NCBI GenBank assembly: GCA_963727535.1 | Contig: CAVSGR010000008.1 | Span: 340,939-404,938 of the forward strand | Direction: 5' to 3' | From: RBG-16-34-14 sp963727535 | Lineage (GTDB): Bacteria; Bacteroidota; Ignavibacteria; Ignavibacteriales; Ignavibacteriaceae | Length of the DNA: 64,000 bases | Shown here: positions 9,115 through 17,954 of the stretch, piece after piece | How the letters are laid out: every line of letters begins with the position of its first letter | Position numbering within the stretch: the first letter of the stretch is position 1 | Program-made: the position numbers and the translations under genes | The notes under the pieces: model-generated | Database searches by the model: none | The model's input: only the letters and a program-made list of their open reading frames with translations | Told to the model about the DNA's origin: nothing

Positions 9115-9801
9115 TTATTGAACCTGGGCAAGATATCTATCAACTTCCTTGAAGGCAGTTGATGTATTATAATCTTGTTTGATTTTCTCAAACAGGTTTT
9201 TGGCTTCATCATTATTGCCTGCCTGCATAAAATTAATTCCGGCTTTAAGCAAATAGTCAGGGTTTAAAACATTATTATCGGAAACGCGTGAAGCTTTCAG
9301 ATAAAGATCGGCAGCTTTTTGATAATCTTTTTTAGTCTCATATATTCCAGCCTGTCCGGCAAGAGCAGTAGCCTCAAAAATTTTGTTGCTGCCAGAATAA
9401 TCTTCATAATATTTTAGTGCTTCATCGTCCCTATCTAAAAAATTATAGGAGTTTGCAAGATAAATTTTAGCATACTCTCCATTCTCCGTGCTTCCATAAT
9501 CTTCAACAATTTTTTTCAAGCCGACAACATTTGTTCCTTCCTTACCCTCAATTGCTTCAAGAAATGCGCCCTGATCATAACTCTGCATAACCCTTGAGAG
9601 TTCAGTTCCTGCAATCCTGTTATCTTCAATCCTGTTGCTTATATAAAAATAAATTAACGCGGCAATCGCAATAAGAATACCGCTAAACGTCAAAACCCGC
9701 GAACGGTTCTCTTCAAAATAGCCGTATGCTTTATAATAGGCAGAGATTAATTTATCTTCTTTAATTTCTTTTCTTGAAAGCTTTTTCTTTTTGGTTAACA
9801 T
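9115..9801 (-). CDS. Membrane-anchored TPR protein (YfgM/Tol-Pal-like form)
   Basis: 228 residues from the ATG at 9801, which is preceded by AGGACTTTTA as ribosome site; a longer in-frame reading to 9945 has no such signal and an unlikely N-terminus. The lysine-rich cytosolic start MLTKKKKLSRKE is followed by one membrane helix (about residues 38-57, VLTFSGILIAIAALIYFYI) and periplasmic tetratricopeptide repeats to the end. This arrangement resembles YfgM/ancillary SecYEG proteins or TolA-associated TPR proteins; the particular role is not determined. It stands alone, with intergenic stretches on both sides. Confidence 0.82.
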   Translation of the reverse strand: MLTKKKKLSRKEIKEDKLISAYYKAYGYFEENRSRVLTFSGILIAIAALIYFYISNRIEDNRIAGTELSRVMQSYDQGAFLEAIEGKEGTNVVGLKKIVEDYGSTENGEYAKIYLANSYNFLDRDDEALKYYEDYSGSNKIFEATALAGQAGIYETKKDYQKAADLYLKASRVSDNNVLNPDYLLKAGINFMQAGNNDEAKNLFEKIKQDYNTSTAFKEVDRYLAQVQ

Positions 9802-9941
9802 TAAAAGTCCTAAAAAAGTATATCCAAATTTGGACTTCAAATTTAGTAAAGTTATAGGTAAAAACATAAATGAATGAGGTAAAATTCTGTCAAATGCATC
9901 ATTTGTTGAGAAAGCAAAAAATGTTTTTTTTGTCTGGATTT

Positions 9942-9970
9942 GCACTTTTTCATTTCTTTACAAAAAGTGC
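9942..9970. repeat. Perfect 9-bp inverted repeat
   Basis: GCACTTTTT and AAAAAGTGC flank an 11-base loop. It lies between the end of the DinB-like gene and the start of the TPR gene. There is no T tract on the minus strand after it, so it is not a standard terminator; it could be a regulatory site or a chance AT-rich palindrome. Confidence 0.45.
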
Positions 9971-10002
9971 CATAGCTAAGCCGAAACAAAAACTCTCCGT
10001 TC

Positions 10003-10497
10003 TTATTTATGTAATTTTTTATTCCCTTTTATCATTTTCTTTAAAAGCGAAATTTGACCAAGATGATAAATATCATGCTGTATGCCTCCTTCGATCAGAA
10101 ATTCAACATTGTATCTTCTCCGTCGTACAGGCAATTTCAAAAAATCATCGTCTAACTTTTTTAGAGTTGATAAAATTTCGCTTTGATTTATTTCTAGTGC
10201 GTCCAACAAACTCTTCCATGCAGTTTTTTCATTTCTGTCAATTCTCTTCCAATCGAATGATAATTTCTGAGTTAATTTAAAATCATTATCGCCTTTAATT
10301 TTACTTATTACAAATTCCCGCCATGTAATAATATGAACAACAAGCTCCGCAATTGTATGAATATTCCTAGCTGCTTTTGTAAAAGCAGTTTTCGAATCAA
10401 CGTCATTCAAAATCGATTTGATCGAATTCCCATACCACGGACTGCTGTTGTAAACTTTTTCAATTTTCTTTGTTAATAACTCTACTTTGTCTTGCAT
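10003..10497 (-). CDS. DinB-like (DUF664-type) four-helix protein
   Basis: 164 residues from the ATG at 10497, preceded by AAAGGGAAAATAT; a longer reading to 10641 overlaps the upstream gene and looks non-coding. Conserved histidines in the DinB pattern are visible: VVHIITWREF in the first half and QHDIYHLGQI near the end. These correspond to the metal-binding triad of the DinB/YfiT superfamily. Members include metal-dependent hydrolases and thiol transferases; no substrate can be named. It starts 13 bases after the DUF5916 stop on the same strand. Confidence 0.82.
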   Translation of the reverse strand: MQDKVELLTKKIEKVYNSSPWYGNSIKSILNDVDSKTAFTKAARNIHTIAELVVHIITWREFVISKIKGDNDFKLTQKLSFDWKRIDRNEKTAWKSLLDALEINQSEILSTLKKLDDDFLKLPVRRRRYNVEFLIEGGIQHDIYHLGQISLLKKMIKGNKKLHK

Positions 10498-10510
10498 ATA
10501 TTTTCCCTTT

Positions 10511-12655
10511 CTATAATTGAAATTGATAAGATAATTTGAGCAGTAATTGGTAATGATTAGAATCCATCCCTCCAATGCTACTTGATTTTCCAATATTGTA
10601 TAAAATGTAAAAGTAAGAGAGAGGAGAATACTCCCACGCAAATCTTAAATTTTTTAAAGACGATTTGTCTTCACTGTTGTGTTGATAAAATACGCTTAGA
10701 CTTATAAACGGATTCAAAGCAAGATTCAATTCCGAAGAAATTATTTCGATCTTTTTATTTGATTTTGAAATTCCCGCATCACCAAACCAGTTAGGTTCAT
10801 AATTAAATGAAATTGAAATATTTGTGATTGGTCTGTATTTGATTTGGGATGATAGCTTGTTGAGAGTACCATCGAAATAACTCCCGGTTGAAAAAAGAAA
10901 AGCGTAACAAAAAGTTGCACTTGGATCCGACGCTAATCTAATCTCGTACCTGTTATAAAAATATTTTCCTTTCCGAAATGTTACATCTTCAGCGGGAGAA
11001 AATTCCTCATAAAGATTTTCCCAGTTTGGCAGCCACTTTGCGGAAAAAACACCTCCGTTTTCAAAAAGAATGTATATGGGCCAAATTGTTAAATAAAATT
11101 GTCTAAGCCTGCCGTCATTTAAATTTCCGTAATAATTGAAGTACAACGCGGGTTCAAAATCCCTGATAAAATCCGGTTTCCATTGAGGTCTTGAATATAA
11201 ATCGGTTCCTGCTTCCCAGGCAGAAATATTTTTTGCAGCGACAAACCCGCTTGCTGCGGAATAATCTTTTGAAATTAAATATTCATTGAAAAATAAATTA
11301 ATATCTTCAGTTAAATATTTTAAAGATGCTGATTGGGAATATCCATTAAAATTCTGTTGTTTGTTAACAATGCTGCCTGAGCCTGATAACATCCAGTTGA
11401 ACGAAAGCACATCGCTCATCCTGATAAATCCATCCGAGGCTGCGACAATGTTGTTATCAATTCCATCATTGAAATCGTCTCTCCTATAAGTTATTAAGAA
11501 ACCGAACCTGTTTTGTTCTCCGTAATTTTGAGAATACCTCCCGATAAGAAAAAAACTATTCAATGAATCGGGTATATGTGTGCGTGCAGTTAAAACTCCA
11601 TAATTATTTTTGATGTCTCTGTGCACTAAGCGAATTCCACCGTCCATAGGAATCGGATTTCCCGAATCGTCAAGTCCGATTTTCCTGCTGAAGAATGGTT
11701 CGATAATTCCATCTGCATTTCCGGTTTTAAAGAGTCCAGCACTCTCAAGAAAGAATTGTCTTCGCTCGGGAAATAAAATATCGAATCGAGTTAGATTGAA
11801 GACATCCCTATCTGCATCTGCCTGCGCAAAATCCGTACTCAAAGTTAAATCCAAAAGAGTATTGCTGGTCAGCGCCCACTTCATATCCACACCGGGTTTT
11901 ACATTTTCTCCATAAGCGGAAAAATTTTTTCCCCTTTGAGTTTGTGCTAACAAGTAGGGTGTAAACCTAATATCCTGGTGAGGCTCGGGAAATTTTAATC
12001 CGTTTATAACACCGGCATAATTTAACCTGAACATAGTGTATGTCCGTGGGTAAGGCACCCAGGCACTTAACTCGTTCGATTCTCTAGCTAACCTTATAAA
12101 ATTTGCTCCTAAGCTATCGGTGTCAGAAGAATAACGAAGTGAAGACCATGGAATTGCTATTTCGAAAGTCCAGCTAAGATTATTGATATGAGTAGCAGAG
12201 TACCATTTTGTGTTCCAGTTCTCATCGATAATTTTTTCGTCGAAAACCATCACATCTCTTTGCGCACCAAGAGGGTTTATTAAAAATGCGGTAGCATTTC
12301 TTTTATCATTTAAAAGATCGAGAATAATTCCGAATCCGTCAGAATCTTCAAACACAAAATCACGCTTAAGATCTGAAACTCTTACATCTTTATCTTTCTT
12401 ATAGCATTTTCCGCTTATGTAAAGGAAATCTGAGTTGTATAGAATCCGAACAACAGTTTTATGCTTGGCGGGTTTTCCAAAATCCGGCTCAACCTGAATG
12501 AAATTACTTATACTATCAGCTTGAGACCATGAGGATTCATTTATTATTCCATCGACAATAATTTTATCCTCAACCTGATTTGAATGGAAATGCGGCTGAG
12601 GGAAAATACATTCCGAAGAAAAACAGCAAAAGAGAAAAATGATGACAAAAATCAT
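10511..12655 (-). CDS. DUF5916 outer-membrane protein with CBM9-like N-terminal domain
   Basis: 714 residues. A signal peptide (about 1-19) is followed by a carbohydrate-binding family 9-like beta-sandwich (about 25-210; KIIVDGIINESSWSQAD is its typical opening). Residues about 220-714 form the DUF5916 region, rich in alternating aromatic strands and ending in FQL, as expected for an outer-membrane barrel. The family is common in Bacteroidota and often linked to carbohydrate handling, but its substrate is unknown. It is divergent from the CGNR regulator, with a perfect inverted repeat between them. Confidence 0.85.
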   Translation of the reverse strand: MIFVIIFLFCCFSSECIFPQPHFHSNQVEDKIIVDGIINESSWSQADSISNFIQVEPDFGKPAKHKTVVRILYNSDFLYISGKCYKKDKDVRVSDLKRDFVFEDSDGFGIILDLLNDKRNATAFLINPLGAQRDVMVFDEKIIDENWNTKWYSATHINNLSWTFEIAIPWSSLRYSSDTDSLGANFIRLARESNELSAWVPYPRTYTMFRLNYAGVINGLKFPEPHQDIRFTPYLLAQTQRGKNFSAYGENVKPGVDMKWALTSNTLLDLTLSTDFAQADADRDVFNLTRFDILFPERRQFFLESAGLFKTGNADGIIEPFFSRKIGLDDSGNPIPMDGGIRLVHRDIKNNYGVLTARTHIPDSLNSFFLIGRYSQNYGEQNRFGFLITYRRDDFNDGIDNNIVAASDGFIRMSDVLSFNWMLSGSGSIVNKQQNFNGYSQSASLKYLTEDINLFFNEYLISKDYSAASGFVAAKNISAWEAGTDLYSRPQWKPDFIRDFEPALYFNYYGNLNDGRLRQFYLTIWPIYILFENGGVFSAKWLPNWENLYEEFSPAEDVTFRKGKYFYNRYEIRLASDPSATFCYAFLFSTGSYFDGTLNKLSSQIKYRPITNISISFNYEPNWFGDAGISKSNKKIEIISSELNLALNPFISLSVFYQHNSEDKSSLKNLRFAWEYSPLSYFYILYNIGKSSSIGGMDSNHYQLLLKLSYQFQL

Positions 12656-12703
12656 ATTACCGTCTATATTAGTTTAGCCGGTAGTAAAATAATAAAATTA
12701 TTA

Positions 12704-12731
12704 TTACCATCAAATTTTATTTTGATGGTAA
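12704..12731. promoter_or_regulatory. Perfect 11-bp inverted repeat, candidate operator
   Basis: TTACCATCAAA (12704-12714) and TTTGATGGTAA (12721-12731) are perfect reverse complements separated by TTTTAT. The repeat sits in the 114-base gap between the divergent DUF5916 gene (start 12655) and the CGNR regulator (start 12770). Neither strand shows a T tract fitting a terminator of a known gene. Position suggests a site for a dimeric regulator, possibly the CGNR protein; this is inference. Confidence 0.6.
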
Positions 12732-12769
12732 AACTCGTATTTTTGTACAAATCGATTTATAGGTTGTAT

Positions 12770-13387
12770 ATGCAGAGAACTGTAAAAAATATGCTTTTGG
12801 ACGGAGGCTGTTTTTGTTTTGATTTTACTAACACAATGCACTCCCGTGTGGATAAAAATACCTACGATTACATAACTTCGTATAATGATATATTAAACTG
12901 GTCCGAAAGAGTGAAATTACTTCCCAACGAAAGACTTAAGAAATTAAGGAGCTATGCCGGGCAGAATAAAAAAGAAGCTGAACAAAAACTAAAGGAGATA
13001 ATTGATAAACGTGAAATTTTATACGCAGTTTTTTCTTCCATCATTCGCAATAAAATTTCTGATGTGTCCGTAACCGAAGAGTTCAACAACATTTTATCCG
13101 ATTCATTATCAAAACTGCGACTTCAGATCAATAAGCAAAAAATAAATATCGAATGGAATGAAAACGAAATTGACCTGAGTGAACCTTTGTGGATCGTTTA
13201 CAAGAATGCATTTGATATTTTAACTTCCACACCGATCAATAGAATTAAAGAATGTAAAGCATGCGGCTGGTTATTCCTGGATAAAAGTAAAAACAATAGT
13301 CGCACCTGGTGTAATATGCAATCCTGCGGGAGTATTGAGAAATCAAAACGTTACTATCACAATGTGAAAAAAGGAAAGAATAAGTAG
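12770..13387 (+). CDS. CGNR zinc-finger (ABATE-domain) putative regulator
   Basis: 205 residues from the ATG at 12770 (AGG six bases upstream); the open frame continues to 12584 but that part overlaps the divergent gene and lacks a ribosome site. The N-terminal ABATE-like region begins LLDGGCFCFDFTNT. The C-terminal zinc finger reads CKACGWLFLDKSKN then WCNMQSCGSIEKSKRYY, with four cysteines in the CGNR arrangement although the CGNR tetrapeptide itself is CGSI here. CGNR proteins are thought to be transcription factors or stress-linked proteins in actinobacteria and others. Autoregulation through the adjacent palindrome is plausible. Confidence 0.85.
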   Translation: MQRTVKNMLLDGGCFCFDFTNTMHSRVDKNTYDYITSYNDILNWSERVKLLPNERLKKLRSYAGQNKKEAEQKLKEIIDKREILYAVFSSIIRNKISDVSVTEEFNNILSDSLSKLRLQINKQKINIEWNENEIDLSEPLWIVYKNAFDILTSTPINRIKECKACGWLFLDKSKNNSRTWCNMQSCGSIEKSKRYYHNVKKGKNK

Positions 13388-13420
13388 ATTTTATTATTAG
13401 GCATTATATTAAACCTTTTG

Positions 13421-13494
13421 TACGCCCGGCAGGACTCGAACCTGCAACCTTTGGAACCGGAATCCAACATTCTGTCCAGTTGAACTACGGGCGC
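13421..13494 (-). tRNA. tRNA-Arg (anticodon CCG)
   Basis: 74 bases. The acceptor arms GCGCCCG and CGGGCGT pair with one terminal G-T wobble. The D arm is GTTC/GAAT, the anticodon arm TTGGA-TTCCGGT-TCCAA gives anticodon CCG, and the T arm is GCAGG-TTCGAGT-CCTGC. The discriminator is A and CCA is not encoded. The anticodon reads CGG (arginine). It lies between the CGNR gene and the PHP gene. Confidence 0.95.
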
Positions 13495-13563
13495 ATTTAA
13501 TAATTAAAAATTAAGAATGAACAATGAATAATTTAGCAAAGAATGTTGTTATAAAAATGGTTT

Positions 13564-14613
13564 TTAAACCGCAACCCTAATATGATTTGAAAAAATCCAC
13601 GCTTTGCCGTTTATATAAACTTCTACCCTGTAAACGCCTTTCCTGTTAATAACAAAGTCTCCTTCATTTCCAACAGTTTCATTTACTTTTTTTCCATTGT
13701 GAATTAATCTTATCACTCCATCGGAAACAGGAAGCAAAACTTTGAGATTTACTTTTCTTGCAGAAGGAACTTTATCTCCCATTTGGTAGATTTTTCCCTG
13801 TGACTTTGCAAAGAACCTGAATCCACGAGAATCACCATGATAATCATTTGCGAAAAAACATCTTCCCGATCCAAGCGCATTGTAAACTTCTTTCTTTGCA
13901 GCTTCTATTGCTTTTATTCCTTTTCCCTTTTTTAATTCATCATCAGTTAGAATATGTGTTCTTATCGATTTGAATAAAACTTTGTAAGGAAAAATTTCTA
14001 CTTCGAGAAATCCTAATAAATTGTATTTGTGAGCGTGAGCATCGACTCCGCCAACTCCTACAACTTTCCTTTTAATATTTAATTCATCCCAAACTTTTAA
14101 AGTCTCTTCGGTGGGAGCTATAATTGATTTTAACGGATGAAGAAAAGCCTGGTATTTATTCTGTTCAGTTAAATTCTCCATCCATTCCGACATATGATTC
14201 CAGATTTCCATTCCTGTAAAGTCTTCAGTATCCCACTCTACCCACGGATAAGATGGATGTTCTTTCATGTGTGTTCTTTTTTCAAGAGGATGAGCAATAA
14301 AACCAATACCGCCGGCATCTTTAACTTTTTTTACATATTGTTTTGCAGATAATCTTGTAGAGAAAGCCTCATCAATTCCCAAAGCAAGGTAATGATTAAT
14401 GTTTTGTTTATCGTTAATCTCACAGCCTACCAACAATAAAGTATTCTTATACCATTTTTCATAACCTTCGTTTAAAGCTCTCAAAGTATTATGATCGGTA
14501 AGAATAATATAATCGAGCCCAATTTCTGAAGCTGCAGTGGTTATATCCTCTATTTCCCCGGAACCATCCGAATAAATAGAATGCATATGTATTGCGCCAA
14601 CGTATTCGTACAT
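13564..14613 (-). CDS. PHP-domain phosphoesterase-like protein
   Basis: 349 residues, no signal peptide. PHP metal-binding motifs are present in order: HMHSIYSDGSGEIED with His9 and His11, TDHN at 40-43, the later IAHPLEK, and GGVDAHAH. Members hydrolyse phosphoesters (histidinol phosphatase, nucleoside 3',5'-bisphosphate phosphatase). The C-terminal 80 residues (about 265-349) look like a beta-sandwich with YRVEVYINGKAW, seen in stand-alone PHP proteins of unknown substrate. It is transcribed on its own between a tRNA gene and the barrel-protein terminator. Confidence 0.87.
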   Translation of the reverse strand: MYEYVGAIHMHSIYSDGSGEIEDITTAASEIGLDYIILTDHNTLRALNEGYEKWYKNTLLLVGCEINDKQNINHYLALGIDEAFSTRLSAKQYVKKVKDAGGIGFIAHPLEKRTHMKEHPSYPWVEWDTEDFTGMEIWNHMSEWMENLTEQNKYQAFLHPLKSIIAPTEETLKVWDELNIKRKVVGVGGVDAHAHKYNLLGFLEVEIFPYKVLFKSIRTHILTDDELKKGKGIKAIEAAKKEVYNALGSGRCFFANDYHGDSRGFRFFAKSQGKIYQMGDKVPSARKVNLKVLLPVSDGVIRLIHNGKKVNETVGNEGDFVINRKGVYRVEVYINGKAWIFSNHIRVAV

Positions 14614-14690
14614 CTCAAATCCCTATTTTCAGAACAAAAATATAGAGAGAAATCTCTTTCAATAAAAGATACTTCATAAGCTTTAAAAAA

Positions 14691-14719
14691 GAAAAGGTAT
14701 CCAATTCGGATACCTTTTC
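14691..14719 (-). terminator. Rho-independent terminator of the 14.7-16.0 kb barrel gene
   Basis: Twelve-base arms GAAAAGGTATCC and GGATACCTTTTC flank a five-base loop. On the minus strand the hairpin is followed by TTTTTT. It lies 23 bases past the stop of the outer-membrane barrel gene. Confidence 0.85.
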
Positions 14720-14741
14720 AAATTACAATAAACTATTAATT

Positions 14742-15980
14742 TTATGGAATTGAATAACTTAATGAAAGATAAGCAAAGGTGGCTCCTGCTCCTCCAATAT
14801 TAGCTAAACCCTGTCGTAAAACATCTTCGTTAACTGTTGCATCAAGCGAGAAGTTTCCGAGTCTGAAACCAACACCTACTGTTGCACCTCCACTGGTGGC
14901 ACCGTTAGGGCCTAAAAATGAGGTGACTATAGCCTCGTTAACGGTTGTTGGTGTAGCTCCTGTCTCAGTTGAGGTTTTCAATGTCAGAGCTGTATAACCA
15001 AATCTTGCCACGAACCAATCGGTCATATTCCATTCAACACCAAGATTCCATACCGGGAATGCAAAGATTGAAGTTGTTAATTCCGGAGTTGCATTAGTTG
15101 ATGCCTGGGTTGTGGATACTGTAGCAAAGCCTGGACCGCCGGCAAGTAAAAAATCACCAACTTCATAATTAGCCCCGATACCAAAAGAAATTATGGTTGC
15201 AGAAGGTAAATCACTAGATGTTCCTCTAACATCGCCGGTACCTGAAGCAGTGAGGAAAAGCAAAGAAGGAACAAAACTTAGTTTTGAAGAATAAGAATAA
15301 AATGCCCTGGCATTTACACCAATAATCGTTTGAGAGAAATCACTTTTATTCCCGGTTGCAGGTTCAAAACTTGCGCTGGGAAGAATAAGTGATGCGCCGG
15401 CATCAAGCAAAATTTTACCTGCCAGTTTTGTTACAATACCGGCATTAAACCCGATCTGTGTAGCTGAACCTAAAGTGCCGGTACCTGTAGCAGGTTTGGT
15501 TTCATTCGTAGTTGTGGCATAAGCAACTCCCAAACCAAACACTGAGTTACCAAATTTGTATGAACCAAATAACTCAAGGTTATTATTTAGCGGTACAACT
15601 GAATTGGCTCCTACCGCTCCATTAATCTGTGTAACTATTCCACCCGGATCTAATCTTGCAATTGAAATACCGTTAAAATCATTTCTTGTTAACATACCTC
15701 CAAGAGTTAACCCACCACCAACATGGAAATTGGCAGAAACAAATTGCCCAACACCTCCGGAAGCAAAGGCACCCGCTGTTGATCCTAAATCGCCAAACAA
15801 AAAGTTTGGATAATAACCAGCCCATGCCGGATTCACGGTCGTCGTGTAAGGATCTACAATGTAGGGGTTATTTCCCATACCAAGTACCCTTGCATAGCCC
15901 CCTGTTTGCTTGTATTGACCATATGCGCTTGCACCTATAAGAACCGAAATTACTAAAATAGATATAAACCTACGCATCAT
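14742..15980 (-). CDS. Predicted outer-membrane beta-barrel protein (PorV/FadL-like look)
   Basis: 412 residues. Signal peptide 1-21 ends ASAYG before QYK. The mature part is glycine- and serine-rich with alternating hydrophobic strands throughout and ends in an aromatic-containing strand (YLSLSYSIP). The opening GGYARVLGMGNNPYIVDPY and NPAW resemble the PorV/PorQ and UPF0164 class of Bacteroidota barrels, where a leading segment names the gene as carrier or transport protein, but I cannot assign one. It has its own promoter-like region, an untranslated leader of about 140 bases, the ribosome site AAGGGAG, and a terminator, suggesting strong independent expression. Confidence 0.75.
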   Translation of the reverse strand: MMRRFISILVISVLIGASAYGQYKQTGGYARVLGMGNNPYIVDPYTTTVNPAWAGYYPNFLFGDLGSTAGAFASGGVGQFVSANFHVGGGLTLGGMLTRNDFNGISIARLDPGGIVTQINGAVGANSVVPLNNNLELFGSYKFGNSVFGLGVAYATTTNETKPATGTGTLGSATQIGFNAGIVTKLAGKILLDAGASLILPSASFEPATGNKSDFSQTIIGVNARAFYSYSSKLSFVPSLLFLTASGTGDVRGTSSDLPSATIISFGIGANYEVGDFLLAGGPGFATVSTTQASTNATPELTTSIFAFPVWNLGVEWNMTDWFVARFGYTALTLKTSTETGATPTTVNEAIVTSFLGPNGATSGGATVGVGFRLGNFSLDATVNEDVLRQGLANIGGAGATFAYLSLSYSIP

Positions 15981-16091
15981 TTTACTCCCTTAGTTGTGAA
16001 TAAATATTCCTCTTCTGTTGAATTAGAAAAGTGAGTCCCCCTTAAAGAGTGTATTTTTATCATATCGCCACCAATATAATTATAACAAACT

Positions 16092-16127
16092 CCTCTGCGG
16101 GGAAAAGAAAGTTACCCGCATTCGAGG
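16092..16127 (-). promoter_or_regulatory. 5'-terminal hairpin in the barrel-gene leader
   Basis: On the minus strand CCTC-GAA-TGCGGG pairs with CCCGCA-GAGG: a four-base outer helix, a three-base bulge and a six-base inner helix around a 13-base loop. It would form at the very 5' end of the transcript. It matches no riboswitch class I know; a 5' stem that protects the mRNA is a simple explanation. Confidence 0.5.
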
Positions 16128-16158
16128 CAAACCTATTACTTTGTAATTACATTGTCAA
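16128..16158 (-). promoter_or_regulatory. Candidate promoter of the barrel gene
   Basis: On the minus strand TTGACA (16153-16158), 17 bases, then TAGGTT (16130-16135). The downstream hexamer extends to TAGGTTTG, which also fits the Bacteroidota -7 pattern TAnnTTTG. Start would fall near 16120. Confidence 0.5.
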
Positions 16159-16334
16159 CAAAAATATGATAAATTGTTAAATTATTTAACCTAATACGGT
16201 TATTCTGCAAATTTTCTTTAACATGAACTTTTTTGGTGAAATATATCATCAAAAAAAGATAAGAGAGAAAAATAATTTAAAAATTCAGAGGAGATATTGT
16301 CCCAAATTTCCTAACAATTATTGTGCTTCAACAT

Positions 16335-17951
16335 TCAAAAGCGTGTAGTTAAGCCTGCAAAAATTCTTGTAAATGTGCTTCTCTCATCAAATATGCCTTC
16401 ATAAGAAACTGAAAGTGAAATAGTGCGATTAAGTCTCGTTGATAGATCAATTGAAAGAATATTTTGATTTGAGGAGAACGCAAACGTAGTAAGATCATAT
16501 TTAGATACTCTGTATCCAAAGGAAAAATCAACGTTATTATTAAAAAAATATTTTGTCAATCTTATTCCGACAATTGAACTATTAATATAACTAGTAAACA
16601 ATTTATTATAATTAACAGCAACAGAAGATTCTATAACGGGAATACTTGAATAAGATAAATAACCTCCAAAGTTTTTTGTCTGATCGAGATCTCCGTTTCT
16701 AAATCTGTACCCACCGTTTAATCCAAGAAAAAGATTATTTGTTAACCTGAAGTTTGTCCTTAGATTAAATCCCTGCCGGGTTTCGTTTTCAAAAAGGCTA
16801 TCGATAAAGTTCTTATAGGTTTCATAGTAAACGACATTTTTTCTTGCATCATAAGAAAGTGTTGCAGAAAAAATTCTTGTGGGAGAATATCTTACCGAAA
16901 AGAAAATACTTGTTAATGTCAGTTCGTTCGATTCAACATCAACTATTTTTTTGTAAAGATCAATCTCTGAGGAAGCAAAAAAATAAGTATTCGTCAAAAT
17001 ATTATTGGAATGCTGCAGGTAAATAAATCTTCTATCTGTTTTAAATTTGTTTGTCTGTTCCATGAATGCAAAATTATTCTCCATAAAGCCGGCACCTAAA
17101 GTATCCGTTCTGCCAACATATCCCCCAAATTCAAAAAGATCCGGATTAAAACTAAGATCACTTAAATCTGGACGATATCCAATAACAGCCCCTGCATAGT
17201 ATGAATTAAATCTTTTTTCAAATCCAATTCCATCTATCGATCCTATATTGGAAATATTCCTGTTCCTGTAGCGTCCTCCTATAATATTAGTTTTCTCATC
17301 AAACTCATATTTAAAAGCCAGATCGTAAACTTTAAGGTTGTTCCAAACTTTTGTAGAGACATTACTCCAGTCGTCGGCCCTGTAATTAAAATTAATGTAG
17401 CTTGTTATAGAAAAATTCGAACCTCTAATTCTGTCTGCATCAAGTGAAAGAGAATATCGCCACCGTTGATAATCAATACTTCCGGGTGTATTTGAAAGAG
17501 ATGAATAAGATTGTACAGATAATCTTCCTGAAACTTCGGATTTCTTTTTGTTTAATATTTTTTGATTTCCTGTTGGAGGCAGAACTTCACCTTCTTGCAG
17601 CAAAGCCTGATTAATAGTGTTGGACTTTTCAACCTTTTGTTCTTCAATTTTAATCATCACTTTTGCAATGAGTTTATCACCAACATTTAGTTTTTTGTTG
17701 CCTACTAATGTTGCCGCTGCAGATTTAGAAGAAATAAATTGAACATTTAGCACAGGAAGTAATTTTTTGTTCTGTCTGACAAAAAGTGTATCCCCTGTTT
17801 TGATGCCATCAGTATTCTCGAACTTAACGTAAAAATATTGTGAAGAAACAAATGTAATTGTACCGTCTTTTTCCTGAATATTTGTTTGAGAAAATATTAC
17901 TGTATTAAAACAAACTAAGAGTAATAACAATATGTGACTTGCAATCTTCAA
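16335..17951 (-). CDS. Predicted outer-membrane barrel of the cytochrome locus
   Basis: 538 residues with a signal peptide (1-21, ending VIFS before QTN). Residues about 25-100 form a small beta domain (VKFENTDGIKTGDTLFVRQ). Residues about 145-538 are a long run of alternating strands such as YRWRYSLSLDADRIRGSNFS, ending with the barrel-like terminal strand FAGLTTRF. It contains no CXXCH. It starts 3 bases after the stop of the 43-haem cytochrome, so they are surely co-transcribed. By analogy with porin-cytochrome conduits (MtrB/PioB type) it may be the sleeve or anchor of the cytochrome; no sequence relationship to MtrB is visible to me. Confidence 0.75.
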   Translation of the reverse strand: MKIASHILLLLLVCFNTVIFSQTNIQEKDGTITFVSSQYFYVKFENTDGIKTGDTLFVRQNKKLLPVLNVQFISSKSAAATLVGNKKLNVGDKLIAKVMIKIEEQKVEKSNTINQALLQEGEVLPPTGNQKILNKKKSEVSGRLSVQSYSSLSNTPGSIDYQRWRYSLSLDADRIRGSNFSITSYINFNYRADDWSNVSTKVWNNLKVYDLAFKYEFDEKTNIIGGRYRNRNISNIGSIDGIGFEKRFNSYYAGAVIGYRPDLSDLSFNPDLFEFGGYVGRTDTLGAGFMENNFAFMEQTNKFKTDRRFIYLQHSNNILTNTYFFASSEIDLYKKIVDVESNELTLTSIFFSVRYSPTRIFSATLSYDARKNVVYYETYKNFIDSLFENETRQGFNLRTNFRLTNNLFLGLNGGYRFRNGDLDQTKNFGGYLSYSSIPVIESSVAVNYNKLFTSYINSSIVGIRLTKYFFNNNVDFSFGYRVSKYDLTTFAFSSNQNILSIDLSTRLNRTISLSVSYEGIFDERSTFTRIFAGLTTRF

Positions 17952-17954
17952 TTA

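Larger units (their letters stand above)
15981..16334. other. Intergenic leader region of the barrel gene
   Basis: 354 bases without a gene. It holds a candidate promoter (16128-16158) and, from the predicted start of the transcript, a hairpin (16092-16127). The stretch 16160-16334 is AT-rich and I see nothing in it beyond the 3' flank of the upstream barrel gene. Confidence 0.6.

Noticed and set aside
9942..9970. Terminator for the DinB-like gene
   Set aside because: On the minus strand the hairpin is followed by AAATCC rather than a T tract; recorded only as an inverted repeat.
12584..12769. Longer N-terminus of the CGNR protein
   Set aside because: The extra 62 codons overlap the divergent gene and the palindrome, read as unlikely protein, and have no ribosome site; ATG 12770 has one.
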